Part shown: positions 40,107 through 47,865 of the stretch, piece by piece
Layout of the letters: each line of letters opens with the position of its first letter
How positions within the stretch are numbered: position 1 is the stretch's first letter
Source: Mesorhizobium sp. WSM3860
GTDB taxonomy: Bacteria; Pseudomonadota; Alphaproteobacteria; Rhizobiales; Rhizobiaceae
DNA: 64,000 nucleotides
Assembly (NCBI RefSeq): GCF_002294995.1
Contig: NZ_NSGF01000011.1
Coordinates: 1 to 64,000, forward strand
Reading direction: 5' to 3'
The notes under the pieces: model-generated
What the model was told of the DNA's origin: nothing
What the model saw: only the letters and a program-made list of their open reading frames with translations
Databases searched by the model: none
Translations under genes and position numbers: made by a program

Positions 40107-40931
40107 ATGGCTGCGCCTCGCGCGATCTGGAAAGGCTTCATGAAGGTCGGATCGGTTTCGTGCGGCGTCAAGATCGTCGGCGCCACCAGCGAAGCCTCGA
40201 AGATCCATTTCAGGATTTTGAACCGGAAGGACGGCCTGCCGGTGAAAAGCGCCTATGTGGATGAGGAGACCGGTGAACCGGTGGACGCCGAGGACCAGAT
40301 CAAAGGGTTTGAGACCGACAAGGAGGATTTCATCCAGATCGAGCCCGACGAGATCAAGGCGCTGAAACTGACCTCCGAGCACACGCTGGAAATCGGCGGG
40401 TTCGTGCCGATCGCCGACATCGACTCGCGCTATCTCGAAAAGCCCTACTACCTCATCCCGGCGGAGGATGCTTCTGCCGAGGCGTTCAACGTCCTTCGGG
40501 AGGCCATGAAGAACAAACGGGTGGCGGCGCGATCCTGTGTCGTCCTCTACCAGCGCGGCCGCGAGATTCTCATCCAGCCCTTCGGCAAGGGAATGCTTCT
40601 CACCGAGTTGCGGGACCGCAACGAGATGGTTTCGGAGGCTACGGTGTTCGAAGGGCTGAAGAAGCAGGACTACGAGGCGGACCTGCTCGAGATCGCCGGC
40701 CTGCTCATCGACAAGAAGGCGACGAAGTTCGATCCTTCGAAATTCGAGGATACATACGAGAACGCGCTGATCGCCATGATCGAGGCCAAGCGCAAAGGCA
40801 AGAAGCTGCCCAAGGCGGCGCCGAAGCCGCGTGAGAACGTCATCAGTCTGGCCGACGTTCTGCGAAAGAGCCTTGCCAAGGAGGGCATCGCCGCGAAAGG
40901 CGCGAAGCAAAGCAAACGCAAGTCAGCTTGA
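40107..40931 (+). CDS. ku: Ku protein, non-homologous end joining (copy 2)
   Basis: 274 aa. MAAPRAIWKGFMKVGSVSCG, IKGFETDKEDFIQIEPDEIK and AGLLIDKKATKFDPSKFEDT are Ku blocks; the C-terminal tail is short and Lys-rich. It is diverged from copy 1 at 27549. ATG 40107 with GGAG eight bases before is chosen over the GTG at 40098. In Sinorhizobium several Ku paralogues exist, some under RpoE2 control (established knowledge), which fits the promoter here. Confidence 0.93.
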   Translation: MAAPRAIWKGFMKVGSVSCGVKIVGATSEASKIHFRILNRKDGLPVKSAYVDEETGEPVDAEDQIKGFETDKEDFIQIEPDEIKALKLTSEHTLEIGGFVPIADIDSRYLEKPYYLIPAEDASAEAFNVLREAMKNKRVAARSCVVLYQRGREILIQPFGKGMLLTELRDRNEMVSEATVFEGLKKQDYEADLLEIAGLLIDKKATKFDPSKFEDTYENALIAMIEAKRKGKKLPKAAPKPRENVISLADVLRKSLAKEGIAAKGAKQSKRKSA

Positions 40932-40947
40932 CGCCAAGAAGGGCCGC

Positions 40948-41229
40948 TCAGACCTCGTCGAACCGGCTTCCTTCCTTGGAGGGATCGCGTGAGAGGACAC
41001 GCTCTTCCTCATCGTCCGGGAGTGCCTCGTCACTTTCCTGATAGGGATTGTCGTCGTCTTCTTCGGGGAGAGTTCCTTCCGCTTCTTCATCGTCCTGCGG
41101 GTCGCCGTTGACGGCGACGCTGTCAGGCAGGATCCGACCGCCCTCAAGCGCATCCCAGTCCTGCTGCTCGATTGCCGGAGCCTCGGTCTCGTCCTGATTT
41201 GCGGTGCGTTGCTTGTTACGCGGGTCCAT
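40948..41229 (-). CDS. Acidic hydrophilic protein, function unknown
   Basis: 93 aa, very rich in Asp, Glu and Gln (RTANQDETEAPAIEQQDWDA; AEGTLPEEDDDNPYQESDEA). GGAG is six bases before the ATG; a TTG at 41241 is rejected. Convergent with the second ku gene, 16 bp apart. Promoter element at 41282-41306. No family recognised; composition is typical of disordered protective or histone-mimic-like proteins, which is only an impression. Confidence 0.62.
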   Translation of the reverse strand: MDPRNKQRTANQDETEAPAIEQQDWDALEGGRILPDSVAVNGDPQDDEEAEGTLPEEDDDNPYQESDEALPDDEEERVLSRDPSKEGSRFDEV

Positions 41230-41281
41230 CTCGTTCTCCAATGCTGCAAGCCGTTGCGGCTCGCGGTTCGCTCAGTGGGAA

Positions 41282-41306
41282 AACCGCTCAGGCCAACGGT
41301 GGTTCC
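41282..41306 (-). promoter_or_regulatory. EcfG-type promoter, 41229 gene
   Basis: Minus strand: GGAAC at 41306-41302, 17-bp spacer, GTT at 41284-41282. Confidence 0.68.
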
Positions 41307-41360
41307 GGCTGTTGCAGCAAGTGACGGCCGTTTCCGCGTCGCCTGTCATTGGTGCGCGAT

Positions 41361-42392
41361 CTAGGCGATCTGTTCGAACGTGCAGTGGCGCGGCGCCTTG
41401 TCGGGCCGCCAGCGCACCAGCTTCGTTCCGTGCCGGAAGCGGTCGCCGGTGACATGGTCGAAGCGGACCTCCACGACCAGTTCCGGCCGCACCGGCTCCC
41501 ATTCTCCGCTGCGCTCGGTGCTCCAGCGGCTCGGGCCACCGGGCGCCTTGCCGGTGAAGCCGAGCCCGCCGCGCAACGCTTCAAGCCTCCTGGTCAGCGC
41601 CGGCCGCTCGTCATTGGCGATGGTCGAGGTGAAGCCGACATGGTCGAGCTGGCCACGGCCGTTGTAGAGGCCCAGCAGCAGCGAGCCGATCTGGCGCTCG
41701 CCGTTCAGGTAGCGGAAGCCACCGACCACGCAGTCGGCTGTGCGCAGCCGCTTGACCTTGATCATCGTTCGCTCGCCCGGCCGATAAGGTTCGGCCAGCG
41801 CCTTGGCGACGACGCCATCGGTGGCACCCTGGCCGGCGCCCCGCAACCATCGCCTGGCGGTCGCGACGCTCGTTGTCGCCGGCGAGAGCTTCAGCGCGGC
41901 GTTCTCCGCCTTGGCAGCGAAGTCCTCAATTGCCCGGCGCCGATCGGGCAAGGGCAAATCGAGCAACATCTCGCCTCCCGGGGCGGCCAATGCATCGAAC
42001 AGGATCAACCGCGCCGGCGTTTCCGCGCTCAGCTTGCGGATACGGCTCTCGGCTGGATGAAGGCGCATCTGCAGCGCGTCGAAGGAGGCGCGCCCGGCGA
42101 TCTCGATCACGATCTCGCCGTCCAAGACGAATTGCGTTGCGGCGAGGTCGCGCAGCATCGTCGTCAGTTCGGGGAAGTAGCGGCCGAGCGGCTTGCCGGA
42201 TTTGGCGCGAAGCTCGACGGCTTCGTTGCCTTTGAAGGCCAGGCAGCGAAATCCGTCCCATTTGGGTTCGTACTGCCATGGGCCTTCGGGCAACGCATCC
42301 GCGGTCCGCGCTTCCATTGGCGGCGTATCCAAAGACAGCGGAAACTCGGGGCTCGATATCGCCGTTTGGGCCGAAATCCTGGACGTCTCCAT
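41361..42392 (-). CDS. ATP-dependent DNA ligase (LigC/LigD ligase domain type)
   Basis: 343 aa. Motif I YEPKWDGFRCLAFKG gives the adenylated Lys; FVLDGEIVIE is motif III, TDGVVAKALAEPYRPGERT motif IV and MIKVKRLRTADCVVGGF motif V. The OB-fold follows to the C terminus. The polymerase and nuclease domains of LigD are absent, so it is a stand-alone ligase. It lies 0.4-1.3 kb from ku copy 2 and probably seals joined ends. Start at 42392 is preferred; the frame reaching 42509 would run through the EcfG-type promoter of the divergent hydrolase gene. Confidence 0.9.
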   Translation of the reverse strand: METSRISAQTAISSPEFPLSLDTPPMEARTADALPEGPWQYEPKWDGFRCLAFKGNEAVELRAKSGKPLGRYFPELTTMLRDLAATQFVLDGEIVIEIAGRASFDALQMRLHPAESRIRKLSAETPARLILFDALAAPGGEMLLDLPLPDRRRAIEDFAAKAENAALKLSPATTSVATARRWLRGAGQGATDGVVAKALAEPYRPGERTMIKVKRLRTADCVVGGFRYLNGERQIGSLLLGLYNGRGQLDHVGFTSTIANDERPALTRRLEALRGGLGFTGKAPGGPSRWSTERSGEWEPVRPELVVEVRFDHVTGDRFRHGTKLVRWRPDKAPRHCTFEQIA

Positions 42393-42434
42393 CTCGGTAG
42401 AACGTTCGACCACACCTGTGGTTTCCGGTCGGCG

Positions 42435-42459
42435 GGAACGAGTCGCCCGACGAGGCGTT
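42435..42459 (+). promoter_or_regulatory. EcfG-type promoter, isochorismatase-like gene
   Basis: GGAAC at 42435-42439, 17-bp spacer, GTT at 42457-42459; 92 bp before the ATG at 42551. Confidence 0.6.
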
Positions 42460-42550
42460 GCCTCACCAAATTCAGAAACCAAATGTCGAGCTTTGACCGC
42501 CTCGGGCACTTTTTGACCAGAGCGAACATGAAGTTCCGACAGGAAATCCG

Positions 42551-43159
42551 ATGTCGGCTTCCGGCTTGAGTTATGGTCCTCTGGGCGAGCGCTGCGCGCA
42601 TCTTTGCGTCGACATGCAGAGATTGTTCGCGGAACCTTCGGAATGGGCCACGCCGTGGATCACCCGCGTCCTGCCAAGGATCGTGAGCCTCGTCGAACGG
42701 AAAGCCGAGCAGACCGTCTTCACCCGCTTCGTGCCGGCTGAGAAGCCTGGCCTGGGTGCCGGCACCTGGAGGCGATATTATGAGCGCTGGGCGTCGATGA
42801 CGATCGAGAATGTCGGGCCAGAGATGGTCGGGTTGCTGCCGCCGCTGTCATCATTCTGTCCGCCGGCGCAGGTCATCGACAAGCATGTTTATTCGCCCTG
42901 GCCGGAGGGCAGACTGCAGACGGCACTTGCCGCGCGCAGCGTCGACACGCTGGTGGTCACGGGAGGCGAAACCGATGTGTGCGTGCTTGCAACCGTCCTG
43001 GGGGCGATCGACATCGGATATCGCGTCGTGCTGGTCACCGATGCGCTTTGCAGTTCATCGGACGCGACGCACGATGCCCTGATGACCGTCTACCATCAGC
43101 GCTTCGCGCAACAGGTCGAGACCGTCGAGATGGAGACGGTCCTTTCGGCCTGGACTTAA
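42551..43159 (+). CDS. Isochorismatase-like cysteine hydrolase
   Basis: 202 aa. Catalytic triad candidates are Asp in HLCVDMQRLF, Lys in VIDKHVYSPWPEG and Cys in GGETDVCVLATVLGAIDIGY. The layout matches the nicotinamidase/isochorismatase superfamily; hydrolysis of an amide or ester in the cytoplasm is expected. AGGAAA precedes the ATG. Substrate unknown. Confidence 0.86.
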   Translation: MSASGLSYGPLGERCAHLCVDMQRLFAEPSEWATPWITRVLPRIVSLVERKAEQTVFTRFVPAEKPGLGAGTWRRYYERWASMTIENVGPEMVGLLPPLSSFCPPAQVIDKHVYSPWPEGRLQTALAARSVDTLVVTGGETDVCVLATVLGAIDIGYRVVLVTDALCSSSDATHDALMTVYHQRFAQQVETVEMETVLSAWT

Positions 43160-43259
43160 ACGTTGTGCGACCATCCGCACCGGCTACGGCCGAGAGCGAC
43201 CGATATTGACGGAACCGCAAATGTGTTTCTCCGAAATTGTGCGGCAAGGAGCGTGTACG

Positions 43260-43442
43260 ATGCCGAAATCAGCGAAACGGGAAAAGGCTCGCAAGCCAAA
43301 TCCGTCTGACCCCAATCCAAAGCAAAAGCCGCCGAGGGACACGCGGGAAAACCCGACACGGAACCCGGATGGTCCTGGCGATTTGCCGGATACGGCCACG
43401 CGAGAAGAAGTCGAGACAGTGAGGCCCAATCTGAAGCGCTAG
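43260..43442 (+). CDS. Small basic disordered protein
   Basis: 60 aa: KREKARKPNPSDPNPKQKPP followed by RDTRENPTRNPDGPGDLPDT and a short tail. Strongly hydrophilic. AAGGAG is 8 bases before the ATG at 43260. Upstream GGAAC at 43211 lacks a matching second box, so it may not share the stress promoter class. No family recognised. Confidence 0.55.
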   Translation: MPKSAKREKARKPNPSDPNPKQKPPRDTRENPTRNPDGPGDLPDTATREEVETVRPNLKR

Positions 43443-44024
43443 GACCGTCGGGCGAGCGTCCTTTCCGTGGCGCGACGCTGGAAATAGGCCGCGCGAAGAT
43501 TGTTGTCGCTGCCACCTTGCCGGCCTGACAAGACTGCCGTTGCCGGCCAAAAAAGAACCCCGACTGCAGTGGTTGGGTGGGGGGCACGGCAGCCGAGGTC
43601 AATCTTTTCTCAGAACTCTGGCGCCATTTGCTCCAAACCGCAAATCTCCCATAAGGATCGAGACCCGCTTGCGCGCAGCTTTGGGGGGCAGAATTCCCGT
43701 TGCTCAACTTAAGGTTGTCATCCTTTCGGCCATATTAGCCACCTAAGATATAATTACCAAATTGTTAACCAGGATTAATGCGCCTTTTCCACAGCATCGT
43801 AGTATGCATTTGAGGCTGGATTACCTCAATGGAGCGGGGATCCCATACGTCCGTGGGTTGGGCCGGCGTATGCACTACTCCTTGAATCTATTCCTCACTT
43901 ACAAGCTAGTCGCCCGACACACGGTAAACGAGCGTATCAGTTCATGCCGCTGACAAGCCCTGCAAGGGAGTCAGACAAAAAGGGGAGCGAGCAAAGTCGG
44001 CGGCGGAGAGGAGTAAGTAAGGCG
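43443..44024. other. Intergenic region upstream of LuxR-type regulator
   Basis: 582 bp without a convincing gene. It has a locally AT-rich stretch (about 43695-43800) in an otherwise GC-rich sequence, containing a TTAAGG-TTGTCA-rich piece and a TATAATT string, plausible for a sigma-70 promoter or binding region for the regulator that follows. Frames here show no coding bias. Confidence 0.5.
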
Positions 44025-44783
44025 ATGGGACATCTTCAAATTTCCGAGTCTTGGAAGGACGCGACGGGGTCGTTGCAGAACGGGCATCTGACGGACGTGA
44101 ACGGGCTCGGCACGTCCGATCTCGAAGAAGGACACCCGACCGAAGGTCTGGTCGTAATTGTGGACAAGCGAGCACTCGAGCGCGAATGTCTTGCTCGAGG
44201 CCTTATCGAACATAATCCGGCTTTGCGCGTCAGCGCCGTAGGATCTCTCGATGAGATTCAGCACGTGGCCGGCGGAGTGGAGGCTTCCGCGATCCTCGTT
44301 ATTCTCGGCGCCAGAAAGGTGACCGACCAGAGCGTTCGGGCGGAACTTGTGCACCTCATCTCCGAGGTTGGCGCCGTACCCGTAATCGTCGTGGTGGATT
44401 CCGACGAGCCGGGGGAGATCCTTGCGGCTCTCGAATGCGGCGCCCGCGGCTACATTCCCACGAGCGTGAAGGTGAAGGTCGCTGCCGAGGCCATCGGTCT
44501 CGCCCGCGCCGGAGGAATCTTCGTGCCCGCCAGCTGCGTGCTGGCGCTTCGCGAGATCATCCATTCGACAGCAAACGGCGCCCGTCCGCTCGCCGGAATG
44601 TTCACCTCACGCGAGGCCGCGGTCGTGGAAGCGCTCAGGAAAGGCAAGGCTAACAAGATCATTGCCTATGAGCTCAACCTCTGCGAGAGCACGGTCAAGG
44701 TCCATATCCGCAACATCATGAAGAAATTGAAAGCTACGAACCGCACGGAGGTAGCCTACAAGCTTAGACAGATGATGCTTTGA
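44025..44783 (+). CDS. LuxR-type transcriptional regulator with degenerate receiver
   Basis: 252 aa. Residues about 40-160 form a receiver-like fold (GLVVIVDKRALERECLARGL; ALECGARGYIPTSVKVKVAA) but the usual phosphoacceptor Asp is not seen: the strand ends ILVILGARKVTD. Residues about 185-250 are a LuxR helix-turn-helix: LTSREAAVVEALRKGKANK is approximated by FTSREAAVVEALRKG and CESTVKVHIRNIMKKLKATN. Start at 44025 follows an AGGAG/AAGG region. It probably controls the polysaccharide genes that follow; phosphorylation-independent action is inference. Confidence 0.82.
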   Translation: MGHLQISESWKDATGSLQNGHLTDVNGLGTSDLEEGHPTEGLVVIVDKRALERECLARGLIEHNPALRVSAVGSLDEIQHVAGGVEASAILVILGARKVTDQSVRAELVHLISEVGAVPVIVVVDSDEPGEILAALECGARGYIPTSVKVKVAAEAIGLARAGGIFVPASCVLALREIIHSTANGARPLAGMFTSREAAVVEALRKGKANKIIAYELNLCESTVKVHIRNIMKKLKATNRTEVAYKLRQMML

Positions 44784-44842
44784 AGACTGCCCAGGCCTAG
44801 CGCCTGGCAATAGAACGACCGTGCGCGCCGATGCCTCGACGC

Positions 44843-44871
44843 GGGGGCGGACCTGTTTCAGGTCCGCCCCC
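44843..44871. terminator. Strong bidirectional hairpin
   Basis: A 13-bp perfect stem (GGGGGCGGACCTG / CAGGTCCGCCCCC) with a TTT loop, between the convergent ends of the LuxR-type gene (44783) and the 44936 gene. No T-run, but stem strength suits a terminator. Confidence 0.6.
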
Positions 44872-44935
44872 CCTTCGAGATTCAGAAACTGGACGGTGCC
44901 TGCGGGCCTTGAAACGGATGCGCTCAGCTCGATGC

Positions 44936-46018
44936 TCAGGCATGTTCCCGGTCGAGCATCTCGAATCCTGCCTTGACGAGAAATCCAACACTGTTGCGGC
45001 CCAACTCCGCACCGCGATATGCGGCTTCGGCAGCCTTCAGGCCACCCGTCAGTCTGCGGATCACCGGAGCCGCACCGAGTATCTCGAGCGGCAGGCCCAG
45101 CTCGCCGCGGTTGGGGCGCTTCGGCGGCCATACCCTGAGGCCGAAATAGCTGGCGGCCGAGCGGTCGATCCCGCCGCTGAACTGCACCAGCAGCGCCTGG
45201 CGCGTTCTCCTGGCGATACGGCCCAGGCTGTTGATATCCATTGGGGGTTTGGCGGAGGGCCGCATCGCGACGATGATCACCTCCCATGCATCATCGGTCA
45301 GCAAAATCGGATGCGAAAAAACACCAACTCTTGCCCCATGTTCGCCGAGCATACGCTCGAGGAATGGCGCGCAGGGCGTGTCGCAGACGACGGCGAATCT
45401 CGGGGCACGCTGATCGACGCCGGCATCGTCGAGCAAGACCCGGCATAGCCGCGCGAATTCCGGCATCAGGTCTATGGCCGGGTGGCTGAGATTTGGAGCA
45501 GCAACCTTGATGCCGGCCTCGTCACAGGCATCGAAGTCCAACACGCCTTGCCGAAGCTCCCATGGCTCGGCCATGAGCGAAACGACCGCATGAGACGGCA
45601 AGAGTTCGATCAGCGATCTCGAAATCGGTCCGACTTGGGGACAATTGGTGATGATGTCGACGTCCTGCCATTTGCGGCTTTCGATGCGGTTTGTCACTTC
45701 GACGCGTTCGGCGACCTTGGCGTATTGGGCAAATGACAACGTCGCGTCTGCGGCTGCCGCCAGGCTCGGATGTCTGGAGGATACGCGAGTGAGTGCAACG
45801 ACACGATCGGCATTGGCGAGCGCGGCGGCCGTGGCGGCCACCGCCTGGTATCCCGTCGCCGCGCCAACCACCACAGTGAGGCCGGAAAGATCAAGATCGA
45901 GCAAAGCTAACTGCTTGCGGACCACGGCAAGTGTTTCCGCACGGTCGATCTCCAGAACAGGACGAGCGCCCGGTCTTGCGGGGAAGTCACCGGACGAAGG
46001 CTTCGGAATGGGCGTCAC
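44936..46018 (-). CDS. Unrecognised Rossmann-like protein
   Basis: 360 aa, cytoplasmic. The N-terminal half has LSGLTVVVGAATGYQAVAAT, a Gly/Ala-rich loop resembling NAD-dependent dehydrogenases, then VDIITNCPQVGPISRSLIEL and HAVVSLMAEPWELRQG; the second half contains VCDTPCAPFLERMLGEHGA with two Cys and SAASYFGLRVWPPKRPNRGE near the end. The pattern is reminiscent of S-adenosylhomocysteinase- or alanine-dehydrogenase-like folds, but I cannot assign a family. It stands divergent from the ExoY-like gene and could modify a polysaccharide precursor. Confidence 0.72.
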   Translation of the reverse strand: MTPIPKPSSGDFPARPGARPVLEIDRAETLAVVRKQLALLDLDLSGLTVVVGAATGYQAVAATAAALANADRVVALTRVSSRHPSLAAAADATLSFAQYAKVAERVEVTNRIESRKWQDVDIITNCPQVGPISRSLIELLPSHAVVSLMAEPWELRQGVLDFDACDEAGIKVAAPNLSHPAIDLMPEFARLCRVLLDDAGVDQRAPRFAVVCDTPCAPFLERMLGEHGARVGVFSHPILLTDDAWEVIIVAMRPSAKPPMDINSLGRIARRTRQALLVQFSGGIDRSAASYFGLRVWPPKRPNRGELGLPLEILGAAPVIRRLTGGLKAAEAAYRGAELGRNSVGFLVKAGFEMLDREHA

Positions 46019-46476
46019 GTTGCGTGCTCCACTGTCAGGCAGCCAGGCATTCTTTCGACGCGGAAGATCTGTCTCGTCGAATCTCGTCGCATGCGACGCG
46101 CATGCTATTCAGGCATTGCCAGACGGCTGCCGGCTCGCCCATCCGGCAGAAGTGGCTCCAGACATTCTCTCGGCATCCTCGCCATCGGAGCTAGGGCCTG
46201 AATTCAGTCGGCGGTCTGGATCGCCCCTAGCCGAACCAGTTCCATTTCGTCGACCACGAATACCGTCGAACTTGCCCAAGCTGCTACTGCAGAAAAAGGG
46301 TGCCAGTGTTACGCCGTTTGATCAGAAGGCTTATCGACACCGCGCTGGCAGTACGCGTTCAGGCTAAGAGGCTAACCGGCGCCCGATAGGGCGCTACCTC
46401 CTTTGCGGTTCTTGCCGGGAATGACCCGCCGCGTGAAGTTGAGCGCTGGAACCAGCCGTTTTCCTTGGCGAAGCTC
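46019..46476. other. Divergent intergenic region with a palindrome
   Basis: 458 bp between divergently transcribed genes; no good coding frame. It contains a perfect 12-bp palindrome GTCGCATGCGAC at 46087-46098, 69 bp before the start of the minus-strand gene, a possible operator. No EcfG-type element is visible. Confidence 0.45.
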
Positions 46477-47157
46477 ATGACAATCAGCGCATTCGACACG
46501 AACCCCCGCAGACCCGGAATAGGCGTCGGCCAAAACTATCGTCCGCTTGGGGGGCGGCGCAAGAGGATCATGGACGTGACCGTCGCATCGATCGCGCTTG
46601 TCCTTGCCGCTCCGATCATGCTTGTGGTTGCCCTCTTGATATTGGCGACCGACGGCGGACCGGCGATATTCTCTCACACCCGGATCGGCTTCAACGGCAG
46701 GCGTTTCGCCTGCTACAAATTCAGGACCATGGTCGCCAACTCTCAGCAGGTTCTGGCCGACTATCTTGCGAGCAATCCCGAAGCCGCCAAGGAGTGGGAG
46801 CAGAATTTGAAATTCAAGAACGATCCGCGCGTCACCTTCCTGGGGCACATTCTCAGAAAGTCGAGCCTGGACGAGTTGCCTCAGCTCATCAACGTGCTGC
46901 GCGGCGACATGAGTTGCGTCGGCCCTCGGCCGGTCGTCCCCGACGAACTGCAACGTTACGGCGCCTGTGCGGTCGATTATCTTCGCACCCGGCCCGGACT
47001 GACCGGCGCGTGGCAAGTGACCGGCAGAGACGCGATTGACTATCCCAGCCGTGTCTCCCTCGACAGCCGCTACGTGCGAAACTGGTCCATATGGGCCGAT
47101 GTCGTCATTCTCGTTCGGACGGTCTTCGCCGTCATGAGATTCGATCACGCGTCCTGA
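46477..47157 (+). CDS. exoY: ExoY-like undecaprenyl-phosphate sugar transferase
   Basis: 226 aa. Membrane helix VTVASIALVLAAPIMLVVAL, then SHTRIGFNGRRFACYKFRTM, SSLDELPQLINVLRGDMSCV and GPRPVVP; RPGLTGAWQV near the end. These are the bacterial sugar transferase (PglC/ExoY) motifs; the enzyme starts exopolysaccharide units by moving a sugar-1-phosphate to undecaprenyl phosphate at the inner membrane. ATG 46477 is chosen; a TTG lies 12 bp upstream. The symbol denotes family. Confidence 0.9.
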   Translation: MTISAFDTNPRRPGIGVGQNYRPLGGRRKRIMDVTVASIALVLAAPIMLVVALLILATDGGPAIFSHTRIGFNGRRFACYKFRTMVANSQQVLADYLASNPEAAKEWEQNLKFKNDPRVTFLGHILRKSSLDELPQLINVLRGDMSCVGPRPVVPDELQRYGACAVDYLRTRPGLTGAWQVTGRDAIDYPSRVSLDSRYVRNWSIWADVVILVRTVFAVMRFDHAS

Positions 47158-47205
47158 CTAGCCGGAAAAAGGTCCGGCGCCGGCGACCAAAATGTCCGCG
47201 GTCCG

Positions 47206-47454
47206 TCAATGCTCATCGGTCACGGCGCGACGCCACACGACGCCGAGGAAGACGCCGAGCAGGTAGGCGCCCTGCAGCGTGACAACGAAAAGCAGGATCG
47301 AAAGCAGGCGGTCCCAGGCAAACAGGCTGCCGATGCCGCCTGCAATGGCACTGAACACGACAATCACCGCGGTCATGACGATGAGCGCCGGCGCGCGAAC
47401 ACGAAATCCGAGCAAAATGCCAATCACGCCGACGGCGACAAGACCCCAAAGCAC
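47206..47454 (-). CDS. Small integral membrane protein
   Basis: 82 aa, about three hydrophobic segments (VAVGVIGILLGFRV; PALIVMTAVIVVFSAIAGGI; LLSILLFVVTLQGAYLLGVF). Starts with GTG at 47454 after AGGAG. Convergent with the ExoY-like gene. Similar small proteins are common near rhizobial polysaccharide genes; function unknown. Confidence 0.7.
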   Translation of the reverse strand: MLWGLVAVGVIGILLGFRVRAPALIVMTAVIVVFSAIAGGIGSLFAWDRLLSILLFVVTLQGAYLLGVFLGVVWRRAVTDEH

Positions 47455-47865
47455 GGCGATCTCCTACGGTGTGAAAGACTCGGTGTGCCGCGCCCAAGTC
47501 TCCCACATATGCGAATCCGCACCAACACTGAATCCCGGCCGCGGCTGGACCGGCTCTCGACCAGGCAGACTGGATTCGCTGCACCACCAGCCCTTGCACA
47601 AAAGGCGTAGGACACCTTGTCCCAATGACGCGTTTTCGCTCATTTCCTTGTCATCCCGCTGCGCCTACGCTGCTGATGAAATAGGTACGCGGAGTATTCA
47701 CCCGCGGTGCGGCAGCGTGCCTTGATTTGCTGTCCTGGAGTGAACGTTTTGTCTCTGTTTCTTGGCTTTGCCGTTCAGGACACAGGGGCACCGGACGCAG
47801 CCTGGCGAGGCAAGAGCGCGTCGGCCCGCGGTTGTTGCATAGCGTTTTCAGTGTGACGTCCATCG
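47455..47865. other. Intergenic region upstream of Wzy-like gene
   Basis: 411 bp between divergent genes. No convincing coding frame, no GGAAC-type element and no obvious terminator; presumably holds promoters of both neighbours. Confidence 0.4.

Noticed and set aside
42505..42535. Minus-strand GGAAC upstream of the ligase gene
   Set aside because: No second box at N17-18; the ligase lacks a convincing EcfG-type promoter of its own.
43500..43746. Short plus-strand frames in the region before the LuxR-type gene
   Set aside because: No ribosome-binding site or coding bias; they end in the AT-rich stretch.
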